From Brevibacterium sp. CCUG 69071 (GTDB lineage Bacteria; Actinomycetota; Actinomycetes; Actinomycetales; Brevibacteriaceae), in assembly GCF_021023135.1 (NCBI RefSeq), contig NZ_PGFV01000001.1, forward strand, positions 868,001 through 932,000: DNA of 64,000 nucleotides, read 5' to 3'. A program made the position numbers and the translations under genes. Positions 18,333-26,878 of the stretch are shown in pieces. The stretch's first letter is position 1, and each line of letters starts with the position of its first letter. The notes under the pieces were generated by a model. That model ran no database searches and had not been told where the DNA came from. It saw only the letters and a list, made by a program, of their open reading frames with translations.

Positions 18333-20315
18333 TCAGCCGACCGTCGCTGCGGAGTCGGAATCCGAGTTCAGATGCTGGTCCCACCAGTCGAGGATCGCCT
18401 CGAACCGCTGGCGGCGATGTCGGGGCTGTCCGGCCCGGGAGAGCTCATGGTTCTCCCCCGGGAAGATCAGCAGTTCGGTGTCGACTCCGGACCGCTGCAG
18501 GGCGGCGTAGTACTGCTGGGCCTGTTCGAGCGGACAGCGGAAGTCGAGTTCGGAGTGCATGACCAGGCTGGGTGTGCGGACCTGCCCGGCATGGGCCAAG
18601 GGCGACTGCCGGGCGATGGCCGTCCTCTCACGTGTTGTGTACTCCTCGGTGAAGAAGCGTCCGATGTCGGAGGTGCCAACGAAGCTGTCGGGATCGAGGT
18701 ACCCGCGTTCGACGATGGCGGCGCGGAACCGATGATCGTGTGCGGTGATCATCGCCGTGAGGTAGCCGCCGTACGATCCGCCCTGCACGCCGAGGCGGCT
18801 GCCGTCGAGATCGGCATCCTCACTCAGCGCATGGTCGAGCACGGCGAGGACATCGGCCATCGCCGGATCCGCCATGTTCCCCTGCACCGCGGTCCCCCAG
18901 CTGCGCGTCCGCCCGCCGGAGCCGCGCGGGTTCGCGTAGACGACGGCGTAGCCGGCCGAGGTGAGCACCTGGGTCTCATCGAACCAGCCGTGGGTGTATT
19001 GGGCGAAGGGTCCGCCGTGGATGTTGAGGATGACCGGGAACGGCCCCTGCCCGGAAGGCTTGGCCAGCCATCCGGTGATGGTTCCGTCTTCGCCTTCGAC
19101 GCGCAGCACCTGGGGAAGCACGGAGTTCGCCGGTGCGGGGTGTTCCAGGATGCTGCTCGCACCGCCTGGGGCGGCCGGTCCGCTCAGCGGCACACTTCCG
19201 AGCACGGCTTGGCTGCCCGGGGTGGCTGCGGTGAAGATCACGGTCTCGGCCGAGGCGTCGAAGCCGTTGACCACGGTGATCTCATCGGTGAGGAAGTCGA
19301 GTTCGTCCAGGCCCGCCTCGGCGGCGCAGAGGTCGATCCTGGCCAGCCGGGAGGCTCCGTCGGTGTCGACGACGGCCAGCACGAACTGGGCACCGTCGGC
19401 ATCTGCCACCACCCGCGGACGGATCGAGGCGATGGCCACGGTCTCCGGGTCCGTCAGGCGTCGGGTCGTCCCCGTGCTCACCTGATGGAGGTAGAGCCCG
19501 GGCATCTGTCCGACGAAGTCGAGTGCGTCCCGGCTCAGATCGTTGGCCACGAGCAGCACGGAGTCGTCATCGATCCACCGGTGCAGGTTCACGCTCAGTC
19601 GCGGCAGGTCCAGCGCTCGCGCCTCGTCGACGCCGAGCAGCCACACCGTCGACCGCAGATCGGGTTCGCCCTGGTCCGGTGCCACCGCGGAGATCACGCT
19701 CGCCCAGTGGCCGCCGGTCGAGAACTGAGGGTCGTGCACGTCCGATTCGGGGGTCGAGAGCAGAGTCGAGAGCGGAACCTCGGCGCTGCCGGAGACTCCG
19801 GCCTTGCCGAGCCCCGGTTCCACGAGATCGACGAGGAACGCCCGCGCCGGACGGTCTTTGGTGTAGCCGAGGCCGTTGCTCAGATAGGCCGCAGAGCGGA
19901 TGCGTCGCGGTGCCTCCTCGGTGGCTGGAATGTCCTCGTCCTCGCCGTAGCGGCCGGGTTCGGCGACGCGGGCGACGTAGAGCGCCCGTGCGCCTTCGTC
20001 ATCGATGGCGAATTCGGACACGCCGAGGTGGTTGTCGGTGATCCGGTGTGCGGCCTCGAGGCTGGGGCCAGCGAAGAGCTGCGGGGCTTCCTTCTTCGCG
20101 GCGCTGAGGTACCCCGACCAGTTCGGGTGCACCTGTGCCGCCGAGTCATGCCAGTTGTGGGTCAGCCGCGTCGACCGGTCCTCGGTGAGTGCGAACAGCT
20201 GGGAGAGGTAGCTGTTCGACTCGAGGTCGGGACGGGTGATCGTGATGACCGCCTCGTCCCCGCGCTGCAGCGGGGACGAGTATTCGGCCAATGTGTCGAG
20301 ATCTTCGGGGTTCAT
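18333..20315 (-). CDS. S9 family prolyl-oligopeptidase-like peptidase
   Basis: 660 residues: a beta-propeller-like N-terminal half and a C-terminal alpha/beta-hydrolase. The triad is visible: Ser in GGSYGGYL (about 514), Asp in SELDFRCP (about 591) and His in PGENHELS (about 623); NIHGGPFAQY supplies the oxyanion region. It probably cleaves oligopeptides as an acylaminoacyl- or dipeptidyl-peptidase. There is no signal peptide, so it is cytoplasmic. ATG at 20315 is preferred over an ATG three codons upstream because it forms ATGA with the HIT stop and has GAAGGA at a 9-base spacing. Confidence 0.92.
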   Translation of the reverse strand: MNPEDLDTLAEYSSPLQRGDEAVITITRPDLESNSYLSQLFALTEDRSTRLTHNWHDSAAQVHPNWSGYLSAAKKEAPQLFAGPSLEAAHRITDNHLGVSEFAIDDEGARALYVARVAEPGRYGEDEDIPATEEAPRRIRSAAYLSNGLGYTKDRPARAFLVDLVEPGLGKAGVSGSAEVPLSTLLSTPESDVHDPQFSTGGHWASVISAVAPDQGEPDLRSTVWLLGVDEARALDLPRLSVNLHRWIDDDSVLLVANDLSRDALDFVGQMPGLYLHQVSTGTTRRLTDPETVAIASIRPRVVADADGAQFVLAVVDTDGASRLARIDLCAAEAGLDELDFLTDEITVVNGFDASAETVIFTAATPGSQAVLGSVPLSGPAAPGGASSILEHPAPANSVLPQVLRVEGEDGTITGWLAKPSGQGPFPVILNIHGGPFAQYTHGWFDETQVLTSAGYAVVYANPRGSGGRTRSWGTAVQGNMADPAMADVLAVLDHALSEDADLDGSRLGVQGGSYGGYLTAMITAHDHRFRAAIVERGYLDPDSFVGTSDIGRFFTEEYTTRERTAIARQSPLAHAGQVRTPSLVMHSELDFRCPLEQAQQYYAALQRSGVDTELLIFPGENHELSRAGQPRHRRQRFEAILDWWDQHLNSDSDSAATVG

Positions 20316-20920
20316 CGATTCCATTCCTTCGACAGCGCCGCCTGCACCTCACTGTGCACCTGCGGCAGCGCCTTGGTCTCCGCCACGATCGGCAGGAAGT
20401 TGGCATCCCCGCCCCACCGCGGCACGATGTGCTGATGTAGGTGGGCGGCGATTCCGGCACCGGCGACCGGTCCCTGGTTCATGCCCAGATTGAAGCCGTG
20501 AGGGTTCGAGACCGCACGGATGACCCGCATCGCCCTCTGCGTGAAGTGGGCGAGCTCGACCGTTTCGGCTTCGCTCAGCTCCGTGTAGTCAGCGACGTGG
20601 CGATAGGGGCAGATGAGCAGGTGACCGGGGTTGTACGGGTAGAGGTTGAGCACCGCGTACACGGTCTCGCCGCGGGCGACGATGAGTCCCTCCGCATCGG
20701 ATTTCGAGGGCGCCGTGCAGAACGGGCATTCGTCTGCACTGGAGTCCTTCGGCTTGTCCTGTCCGCCGATGTAGACCATCCGGTGCGGGGTCCAAAGGCG
20801 TTGGAAGCCGTCGGGTTCGCCCGGGAAGCCGGCCGCCGCCTCCGGTTCGGGCGGCCCCTCGCCGAGGTGGTCCTCCCCAGGTGCCGGCGGTCCGGTTCCG
20901 CTGTCGCCGCCCTCGGTCAT
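20312..20920 (-). CDS. HIT family hydrolase/phosphorylase (Ap4A-type)
   Basis: 202 residues with the histidine triad [10 protein letters not shown] near the C-terminus and a zinc-type ECPFC motif early on. It resembles the mycobacterial thrS-linked HIT protein, which has Ap4A phosphorylase activity, including [17 protein letters not shown]. It would degrade diadenosine polyphosphates. Its start overlaps the thrS stop (ATGA), so it is translationally coupled to the synthetase that can make Ap4A. The N-terminal 45 residues are low-complexity Gly/Pro/Glu. Confidence 0.9.
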   Translation of the reverse strand: MTEGGDSGTGPPAPGEDHLGEGPPEPEAAAGFPGEPDGFQRLWTPHRMVYIGGQDKPKDSSADECPFCTAPSKSDAEGLIVARGETVYAVLNLYPYNPGHLLICPYRHVADYTELSEAETVELAHFTQRAMRVIRAVSNPHGFNLGMNQGPVAGAGIAAHLHQHIVPRWGGDANFLPIVAETKALPQVHSEVQAALSKEWNR

Positions 20921-22923
20921 ACCTGGGCCTTGGTGTCGATGGATTCGAGGATCCGTCGCACCGCCTCGGCGACGGGCACGCCGTTGTCCTGCTCTCCGCT
21001 GCGGAAGCGGAAGGACACCGCACCGGCGTCACGGTCCTCTCCCCCGGCGATGAGGACGAAGGGGACCTTCGACTTCGAGGCGTTGCGGATCTTCTTCGGG
21101 AACCGGTCGTCGCTGTCGTCGATCTCGACGCGGACGCCGGCGGCGCGCAGCTCGGCGGCGACCTCGGCGAGGTAGTCGTTGAACTCCTCGGCCACCGGGA
21201 TGCAGGTGACCTGCACGGGAGCCAGCCACACGGGGAACGCTCCGGCGTAGTGCTCGGTGAGCACGCCGAGGAAGCGTTCGATGGATCCGAACTTCGCGGA
21301 GTGGATCATCACCGGCTGCTGGCGGGAGCCGTCGGCAGCGACGTATTCGAGGCCGAAGCGCTCGGGCTGGTTGAAGTCGAGCTGGACGGTCGACATCTGC
21401 CAGGTCCGGCCGATGGCGTCGCGTGCCTGGACGGAGATCTTCGGTCCATAGAAGGCGGCGCCGCCCGGGTCAGGGACGAGTTCGAGTCCGGTCTCCTCGG
21501 CGACCTCTTCGAGGACTCTCGTCGCCTCTTCCCACTGTTCGTCCGAGCCGATGAACTTATCGGCCTTCTTTCCGTCCTCGTCTCGGGTGGAGAGTTCGAG
21601 GTAGAAGTCGTCGAGGCCGAAGTCGCGCAGCAGGCTGAGCACGAAGTTCAGCAGATGGCGGATCTCCTTCCCGGCGTCCTCCTGGGCGACATAGGAGTGC
21701 GAGTCGTCCTGGGTCAGGGCGCGGACGCGGGTGAGGCCGTGGATGACTCCGGAGGCCTCGTCGCGGTAGACGGTGCCGAATTCGAAGAGCCGCAGCGGCA
21801 GATCACGGTAGGACCGTCCGCGTGAGCGGTAGATGAGGTTGTGCATCGGGCAGTTCATCGCCTTGAGGCGATAGGGGGTGCCCTCCTTGACGATCTCACC
21901 GGATTCGTCGCGGACCTCGTCGACGCTCATCGGCGGGAACATGTTCTCGCCGTAGTAGGGCAGGTGGCCCGAGGTGTAGTACAGGGTCTCCTTCGAGATG
22001 TGCGGGGTACCGACGTACTCGAAGCCCTCCTCGATGTGGCGGGCGCGGACGTAGTCCTCCATCTCCCGCTTGATGACGCCGCCCTTGGGGTGGAACACGG
22101 GCAGTCCGGAGCCGAGCTCCTCGGGGAAGGAGAAGAGGTCGAGTTCGGCACCGAGCTTGCGGTGGTCGCGGCGCTCCGCCTCGGCGAGACGGTCCTGGTG
22201 GGCCTTGAGGTCCTCTTTCGAGGCCCACGCGGTGCCGTAGACGCGCTGCAGGCTCGCATTCGCCTGGTCGCCGCGCCAGTAGGCCGCCGAGGAGCGGGTG
22301 ACGGCGAAGCCGTTGCCGATGAGCTTCGTGTTCGGCAGGTGCGGGCCGCGGCAGAGGTCCTGCCACACGACTTCGCCCTTGCGGTCGACGTTCTCATAGA
22401 CGGTCAGTTCGCCGGCTCCGACCTCGACGGAGGCCGAATCGTCGGATCCTGCGCCTTTGTCACTGATCAATTCGAGCTTGTACGGCTCGTTCGCCATCCG
22501 CTCCTTGGCTTCGGACTCGGTGACGACGACGCGGTTGAAGGTCTGGCCGGACTTGACGATCTGGGCGGCCTTCTTCTGGATCGCCTTGAGGTCTTCGGGG
22601 GTGAAGGGTTCGGCGACATCGAAGTCGAAGTAGTAGCCGTCGGTGATGTAGGGGCCGATGCCGAGTCTGGCTCCGGGGAACAGGTCCTGCACGGCCTGCG
22701 CGGTGACGTGGGCCGCGGAGTGGCGGAGGATGTCGAGTCCGGCGGGAGAGTCGATGGTGATCGGGCTGATCGAGTCTCCGGCGGTGAGTTCACGGCTGAG
22801 ATCGGCGGGTTCGCCGTTGAGCCAGACGGCAACGACTGTGCGGTCCGTGGAGAAGAGCTCCGTGCCGGTCAGTCCCTGTTTCCAAGGAATGCTCTCGCCC
22901 GCGCAGTCAATGCTGTCTGCCAC
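20917..22923 (-). CDS. thrS: Threonyl-tRNA synthetase
   Basis: 668 residues in the usual order: TGS domain (about 1-65), editing domain with [11 protein letters not shown] and the later His/Cys zinc-like residues, class II core with MNCPMHN (zinc Cys) and motif 2 [17 protein letters not shown], and the anticodon-binding domain. GTG at 22923 is chosen because GGAGAAG stands 6 bases upstream and the family begins here; in-frame codons upstream lie in the promoter and leader. It leads the thrS-HIT-S9 run. Confidence 0.97.
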   Translation of the reverse strand: MADSIDCAGESIPWKQGLTGTELFSTDRTVVAVWLNGEPADLSRELTAGDSISPITIDSPAGLDILRHSAAHVTAQAVQDLFPGARLGIGPYITDGYYFDFDVAEPFTPEDLKAIQKKAAQIVKSGQTFNRVVVTESEAKERMANEPYKLELISDKGAGSDDSASVEVGAGELTVYENVDRKGEVVWQDLCRGPHLPNTKLIGNGFAVTRSSAAYWRGDQANASLQRVYGTAWASKEDLKAHQDRLAEAERRDHRKLGAELDLFSFPEELGSGLPVFHPKGGVIKREMEDYVRARHIEEGFEYVGTPHISKETLYYTSGHLPYYGENMFPPMSVDEVRDESGEIVKEGTPYRLKAMNCPMHNLIYRSRGRSYRDLPLRLFEFGTVYRDEASGVIHGLTRVRALTQDDSHSYVAQEDAGKEIRHLLNFVLSLLRDFGLDDFYLELSTRDEDGKKADKFIGSDEQWEEATRVLEEVAEETGLELVPDPGGAAFYGPKISVQARDAIGRTWQMSTVQLDFNQPERFGLEYVAADGSRQQPVMIHSAKFGSIERFLGVLTEHYAGAFPVWLAPVQVTCIPVAEEFNDYLAEVAAELRAAGVRVEIDDSDDRFPKKIRNASKSKVPFVLIAGGEDRDAGAVSFRFRSGEQDNGVPVAEAVRRILESIDTKAQV

Positions 22924-22966
22924 TGATCTTCTCCGTTCGTCTGGGATGAGGACTTCTCGTCCTCCG

Positions 22967-22993
22967 AGTCTAGTACCAATTCGGTGGTGCCAA
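22967..22993 (-). promoter_or_regulatory. Promoter of the thrS operon
   Basis: TTGGCA (22993-22988) and TAGACT (22972-22967) on the minus strand with a 15-base spacer (16 if TTTGGC is used as the -35). The leader contains GAGGAC GAGAA GTCCTC, a small hairpin close to the GTG. Confidence 0.5.
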
Positions 22994-22995
22994 AT

Positions 22996-23031
22996 CAGTT
23001 GGGTGGCAGTCGTGTGACTGCCACCCAACTG
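22996..23031 (-). terminator. Hairpin between the DUF4190 gene and thrS
   Basis: A perfect 16-base-pair stem (22996-23011 with 23016-23031) and a 4-base loop, GTGT on the plus strand. It follows the DUF4190 stop by about 70 bases and lies just upstream of the thrS -35. No T-run follows. Most likely a terminator that isolates thrS. Confidence 0.7.
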
Positions 23032-23102
23032 GTGAATTCTACGTGATCTGCGTCCGCTGCGGGTTCACCGGTCTGTGCGACCGCCGGACCCGCATTCGGA
23101 CA

Positions 23103-24416
23103 TCACTGCTTGCTGAACTCGAAGTCCGTTCCGCTGCCGAGGTCCTCGATGAGCGAAAGCTTGAGATGCATCCCGTCGACATCGGAGGAGGGGACGCCGA
23201 AGGCAAACTCATAAGTCCTCTCCCCCTCGGCGGGAACGGGATCGGCGAAAGCGAGAGAGCCTTTGTACTTCGATCCGTCGAACACGTCCTGATAGTTCGC
23301 GGCGTTGCCGTCGCTAGCCGTCAGAGTCGCCAAGGTGAGTTCGACATCGGAGCTAGATGCGTTCTTGATGGTCATCGTGACGATGGCGATCTCACCATTG
23401 GACGATTCGGCTCCCGATGCGTACTGGTCGGCGGTTCCGGGGCGCACCTGCACAGCCGCAGTGAGGTCGTCGCCGATGGTGACCTCGCCACCCTCGACGG
23501 GCGCGGCCTCTTCGCCTTCAGAATCGCCTGCGCCCTGGCTGGGATCCTGTGCCGGATCGGAGGGATCCTGGGCAGGATCGGACGCGCCCGAGGTCGAGAT
23601 TCCGGCGGACTTGCTTGCCTCGTCAGAGGCAGCTTTTCCGAGCAAGCCGATTCCGAGGATGAGTGCGACGACGACGATGATCGACAGTAGAACCGAGATG
23701 ATTCCGAGCACGATGCCGGTGATGCTGAGGCCCTTGTTCGACGCGGTTCCTTTCTTCACCGCGCTCAGGCCGACGAAGCCGAAGACGACTGCGGCCGCGC
23801 CGAAGAGGAATCCTGCTCCGAACACGAAGGACAAGAGGATGCCGACGATGCCGCCGATGAGGGCGAGGATGCCCCAGATGTTCTTCGAGGTGTTGCCGCC
23901 GGTAACCGGGGGGAACTGGCCGTACCCGGCGTTGGGATTGGCCGGAGTGAACTGGTCGGATCCGCCGTCTGCGCCGGCGTAGGCCGGCTGCTGACCGTAC
24001 TGGTTCGCGTCATAGCCCTGAGCATTGGCGTCGTAGCCGGGGTTCTGTCCGTACTGGTTCTGGTCGTAGTAAGGGTTCTGTCCGTACTGGTTCTGATCGT
24101 ACTGAGCACCGCCGTCGTTGTGCTGCCCGTACTGGGGCTGGGAACCGTACTGCTGCTGACCCTGCTGGTCCTGCTGCCCATATTGGGGAGGCTGCTGCCC
24201 GTACTGCGGCTGAGCAGGCTGGGAACCGAAGGACTGATCCTGCTCGTTCGGGGATCCGTACTGCGATGCCTGACCGCCGGACTGGCCACCGTTCTGGTCG
24301 CCGCCGTATCCGGGCCCGTTGGGCTGCCCGCCGTTCTGACCGTTGGGGTTCTGACCGTTGGGGTTCTGATTGCCCGAGCCGTTGTCCGGCCCGTACGGGT
24401 TCTGAGGAGTAGACAT
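23103..24416 (-). CDS. DUF4190 membrane protein with Gln/Asn/Tyr/Gly-rich N-terminus
   Basis: 437 residues. The first 165 are a low-complexity Q/N/G/Y/P region with QYGQQ, NQYGQNP and NPNGQ repeats. Two hydrophobic segments follow (IWGILALIGGIVGILLSFVFG and the GLSITGIVLGIISVLL region) separated by GLSAVKKGTASNKG, the DUF4190 pattern. The C-terminal 190 residues, presumably outside the membrane, resemble a DUF4352-type Ig-like domain after a Ser/Asp/Glu linker. ATG at 24416 has CGGAG 7 bases upstream. Function unknown. It shares design with the DUF4870 protein at 34954-35697. Confidence 0.85.
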   Translation of the reverse strand: MSTPQNPYGPDNGSGNQNPNGQNPNGQNGGQPNGPGYGGDQNGGQSGGQASQYGSPNEQDQSFGSQPAQPQYGQQPPQYGQQDQQGQQQYGSQPQYGQHNDGGAQYDQNQYGQNPYYDQNQYGQNPGYDANAQGYDANQYGQQPAYAGADGGSDQFTPANPNAGYGQFPPVTGGNTSKNIWGILALIGGIVGILLSFVFGAGFLFGAAAVVFGFVGLSAVKKGTASNKGLSITGIVLGIISVLLSIIVVVALILGIGLLGKAASDEASKSAGISTSGASDPAQDPSDPAQDPSQGAGDSEGEEAAPVEGGEVTIGDDLTAAVQVRPGTADQYASGAESSNGEIAIVTMTIKNASSSDVELTLATLTASDGNAANYQDVFDGSKYKGSLAFADPVPAEGERTYEFAFGVPSSDVDGMHLKLSLIEDLGSGTDFEFSKQ

Positions 24417-24616
24417 GAGTGCTCCGAAGTCTTCGTCGTTGTTTACCGTCACTAGCGTACTAGTTAAAGTGCGGCTTGACTCATACAGAGGGCGTGGCAG
24501 TCCTGGAACACCACGGCCACACAGCCGAATGGGCCCCTCGCGGGTCCCCTCCGCCAGCTCTCCGCAGCACCCCGCCGAACTATCGCGGTTTCCTGCGGGA
24601 TTCGCCGTGAATGCAC

Positions 24617-24645
24617 GAAGCCCCGAGCATATCGCTCGAGGCTTC
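24617..24645 (-). terminator. Terminator of the tRNA operon
   Basis: A 12-base-pair stem (24617-24628 with 24634-24645, one G-T pair) five bases past the 3' end of tRNA-Val(GAC) on the minus strand. Confidence 0.75.
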
Positions 24646-24650
24646 TTCTG

Positions 24651-24722
24651 TGCGCGATACTGGGATCGAACCAGTGACCTCTTCCGTGTCAGGGAAGCGC
24701 GCTACCGCTGCGCCAATCGCGC
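24651..24722 (-). tRNA. tRNA-Val (anticodon GAC)
   Basis: A 72-nt cloverleaf on the minus strand: acceptor GCGCGAT paired with ATCGCGC, anticodon stem CTTCC/GGAAG around loop CTGACAC, T-loop TTCGATC. Discriminator A; CCA is not encoded. It differs from the neighbouring tRNA-Val at only two positions (32 and 34). Confidence 0.95.
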
Positions 24723-24758
24723 TCTATTCATTTGTTGCACCGGAACACGTGGTCCCTG

Positions 24759-24830
24759 TGCGCGATACTGGGATCGAACCAGTGACCTCTTCCGTGTGAA
24801 GGAAGCGCGCTACCGCTGCGCCAATCGCGC
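24759..24830 (-). tRNA. tRNA-Val (anticodon CAC)
   Basis: A 72-nt cloverleaf identical to the GAC tRNA except for anticodon loop TTCACAC. Reads GUG. CCA is not encoded. Confidence 0.95.
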
Positions 24831-24863
24831 TGATCGACCAACATACCATGTTGGACGGATCCG

Positions 24864-24934
24864 AGGTGGCGACGGGATTCGAACCCGTGTATACGGCTTT
24901 GCAGGCCGCTGCCTCGCCTCTCGGCCACGCCACC
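24864..24934 (-). tRNA. tRNA-Cys (anticodon GCA)
   Basis: A 71-nt cloverleaf: acceptor GGTGGCG/CGCCACC, anticodon loop CTGCAAA, T-arm ACGGG TTCGAAT CCCGT. Discriminator U, as expected for tRNA-Cys. Confidence 0.95.
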
Positions 24935-24960
24935 GTCAAGGCGGTGCCATGACGCCTCCG

Positions 24961-25033
24961 AGCGGATGACGGGACTCGAACCCGCGACCCTCACCTTGGC
25001 AAGGTGATGCTCTACCAACTGAGCCACATCCGC
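24961..25033 (-). tRNA. tRNA-Gly (anticodon GCC)
   Basis: A 73-nt cloverleaf: acceptor GCGGATG/CATCCGC, anticodon loop TTGCCAA, T-loop TTCGAGT. Discriminator U. First gene of the Gly-Cys-Val-Val transcript. Confidence 0.95.
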
Positions 25034-25072
25034 ATTTCTCGCTGCCCGGTTTCCCTGGCAACGAGATATAAC

Positions 25073-25099
25073 TCTATACGCAGCCGGCGGCTGACGCAA
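25073..25099 (-). promoter_or_regulatory. Promoter of the tRNA operon
   Basis: TTGCGT (25099-25094) and TATAGA (25078-25073) on the minus strand, spacer 15 (16 if TTTGCG is the -35), about 40 bases before tRNA-Gly. Confidence 0.55.
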
Positions 25100-25157
25100 A
25101 ATCGGAAACGGGTGATCGTAGTCACAGGCATCGATCAAGCATTCAGGCTGATCCATT

Positions 25158-25163
25158 TAAGAT
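25158..25163 (+). promoter_or_regulatory. -10 box of leaderless PGPGW gene
   Basis: TAAGAT ends 6 bases before the GTG at 25170; there is no Shine-Dalgarno between them. Confidence 0.5.
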
Positions 25164-25169
25164 GTGTGG

Positions 25170-25646
25170 GTGGACCAGGAATCCCCGCACAGCCGCCCCA
25201 AAGGGTGGCTGTCACGTCATCACAAGCAAGGCACCCGACCGTGGCGCAGGCTGCGATTGGGCTTCCTGCGCTGGCGGGGCACGGTCATGGCCAATCCCCA
25301 CACCGCCCGCCTCTATCGCCTCATCGTCGGCGGCCTCGGCACCCTCATCGTGCTCATCGGGCTCGTCCTCGTGCCGCTGCCTGGGCCGGGCTGGCTCATC
25401 GTCATCATCGGCCTCTTCGTCATCTCCAGCGAGTTCAACTGGGCGCGCAGGATCCTGCACTTCGTGCGAGTCAACGTCGAGCGCTGGACGCACTGGATCA
25501 TGGCGCAGCCGATCTGGGTCCGGTGGACCGTCGCGGCCCTCACGGCCGCGTTCGTGGCCGTCATCGTGTGGTGCATGCTCCGGATCATCGGACTGCCCGA
25601 TTGGGTGCCCGAGCTCGAAGTCCTCGAGTTCCTCGACCTGCAGTAG
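25170..25646 (+). CDS. PGPGW-motif (TIGR02611-type) membrane protein
   Basis: 158 residues with a basic cytoplasmic N-terminus, then LIVGGLGTLIVLIGLVLVP, the signature PLPGPGWLIVIIGL, the WARR segment and a third helix (WTVAALTAAFVAVIVWC). This matches the small actinobacterial TIGR02611 membrane proteins, whose role is unknown. The GTG at 25170 is preferred because TAAGAT ends exactly 6 bases before it; an in-frame GTG two codons earlier is possible. Convergent with zapE. Confidence 0.8.
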   Translation: MDQESPHSRPKGWLSRHHKQGTRPWRRLRLGFLRWRGTVMANPHTARLYRLIVGGLGTLIVLIGLVLVPLPGPGWLIVIIGLFVISSEFNWARRILHFVRVNVERWTHWIMAQPIWVRWTVAALTAAFVAVIVWCMLRIIGLPDWVPELEVLEFLDLQ

Positions 25647-25717
25647 TCCGGGGAGGACTCACCCGCAGAGAACCGGCCCGGTCAGGTCCGTGCCGGAGTG
25701 AACCATCCCGGGGAGGA

Positions 25718-26731
25718 CTACTCCGGGGAGGACAGCGCGGTGAGGCGCGACAGGCAGCGCATGTACTTCTTCCGGTAGCCACCGGCCAGCGAATCCTCGG
25801 TGAAGACCTTGTCGAGGGCCTGACCGGAGTTGATGATGCGGACGTTGCGATCGTAGAGCCGGTCGACGAGCGCGACGAAGCGCAGCGCCACACTCTCGTT
25901 CTCGATCGTGGTGACGTTCTCCCACGCGGCTGCGTCGACGCCGTCGACCATGCGGCCGTAGCGTGAGGGATGGACGGTGGAGAGATGTTCGAGCAGCGTC
26001 GAGAAGTCGTCGCGGGCGACCACACCGGTGAGCTCGCCGGCAGCGGCATCGAGCTCCTCCGCGGGGACCGGGTCCGCCGGGGCACTCAGCGCCCGGTGAC
26101 GGTAGTCCTGACCGTCGATGCGGTAGACCTCGAACTGATCGGCCAGCGCCTGGATCTCGCGGAGGAAGTCCTGGGCGGCGAAGCGTCCCTCGCCCAGCGA
26201 TCCGGGCAGGGTGTTCGAGGTGGCGATGATCTTCACTCCGGCATCCGTGAGCTCTCTCATCAGCCGTGACATCAGCACGGTGTCGCCCGGATCGTCGAGT
26301 TCGAACTCGTCGACGCAGACGAGCTTCATCTCCGAGAGGTCGTCACGGGCTCGGGCGAAGCCGAGGGCACCCACGAGGTTCGTGTACTCGACGAAGGTGC
26401 CGAAGGTCGCAGGCTTGTCGTTCGCGTGCCACGCCGAGGCCAGCAGGTGGGTCTTGCCCACGCCGTAGCCGCCGTCGAGGTAGACGCCCTTGGGACCGGA
26501 GCTGCCCTTCGAGAACAGCTTGCCGAAGAGACCCTTCGACTGGGTCTGCGCGGTGAACTCCTCGAGCTTGTTCCGCGCCTCTGCCTGGGAGGGTTCGGCA
26601 GGGTCGGTGCGATAGCTGTCGAAGGAGACGTCTTCGAACTGCGGGGGCGGGACGAGTCCCGCGATGAGCTCTTCGGGTGCGACATGGGGGGATCGGTCGC
26701 TCAGTGCGACCGTGGTCTGCTCGGCATTCAC
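25718..26731 (-). CDS. zapE: Cell division protein ZapE (AFG1-like ATPase)
   Basis: 337 residues of the AFG1/ZapE P-loop ATPase family. Walker A is GGYGVGKTHL, Walker B VCVDEFEL; TSNTLP is sensor 1. E. coli ZapE affects the FtsZ ring; in actinobacteria the role is untested. GTG at 26731 is chosen because TAGACT sits 7 bases upstream and the conserved region begins shortly after (VNAEQTTVALSDRSP). No Shine-Dalgarno. Confidence 0.9.
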   Translation of the reverse strand: MNAEQTTVALSDRSPHVAPEELIAGLVPPPQFEDVSFDSYRTDPAEPSQAEARNKLEEFTAQTQSKGLFGKLFSKGSSGPKGVYLDGGYGVGKTHLLASAWHANDKPATFGTFVEYTNLVGALGFARARDDLSEMKLVCVDEFELDDPGDTVLMSRLMRELTDAGVKIIATSNTLPGSLGEGRFAAQDFLREIQALADQFEVYRIDGQDYRHRALSAPADPVPAEELDAAAGELTGVVARDDFSTLLEHLSTVHPSRYGRMVDGVDAAAWENVTTIENESVALRFVALVDRLYDRNVRIINSGQALDKVFTEDSLAGGYRKKYMRCLSRLTALSSPE

Positions 26732-26738
26732 TCGGCCT

Positions 26739-26744
26739 AGTCTA
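26739..26744 (-). promoter_or_regulatory. -10 box of leaderless zapE
   Basis: TAGACT on the minus strand, 7 bases before the GTG start of zapE. Confidence 0.5.
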
Positions 26745-26835
26745 TTGCAGTGCGTTTGCCCCCGATCAACCGCCCGACGTGAGAAGGCGCTCACCTGTGC
26801 ACGCGGGCACGCGGCACGGACCGCTCAGGATCCGC

Positions 26836-26857
26836 CGCGAGGCCCGCGAGCCTCGCG
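26836..26857 (-). terminator. Hairpin after era
   Basis: An 8-base-pair stem CGCGAGGC/GCCTCGCG with a 6-base loop, about 20 bases past the era stop. Closes the hrcA-to-era run. No T-run. Confidence 0.5.
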
Positions 26858-26878
26858 AGCCCGATCGGCACCGGCAGG

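Noticed and set aside
18129..20435. A 768-codon open frame on the plus strand opposite the S9 peptidase
   Set aside because: The S9 triad and family order are on the minus strand; the other frame has no recognisable motif or Shine-Dalgarno.
20917..23028. thrS start 35 codons upstream
   Set aside because: That region holds the promoter and the hairpin leader; GTG 22923 has GGAGAAG and fits the family.
22924..23102. T-box riboswitch in the thrS leader
   Set aside because: No T-box consensus or antiterminator; the leader after the promoter is only about 40 bases.
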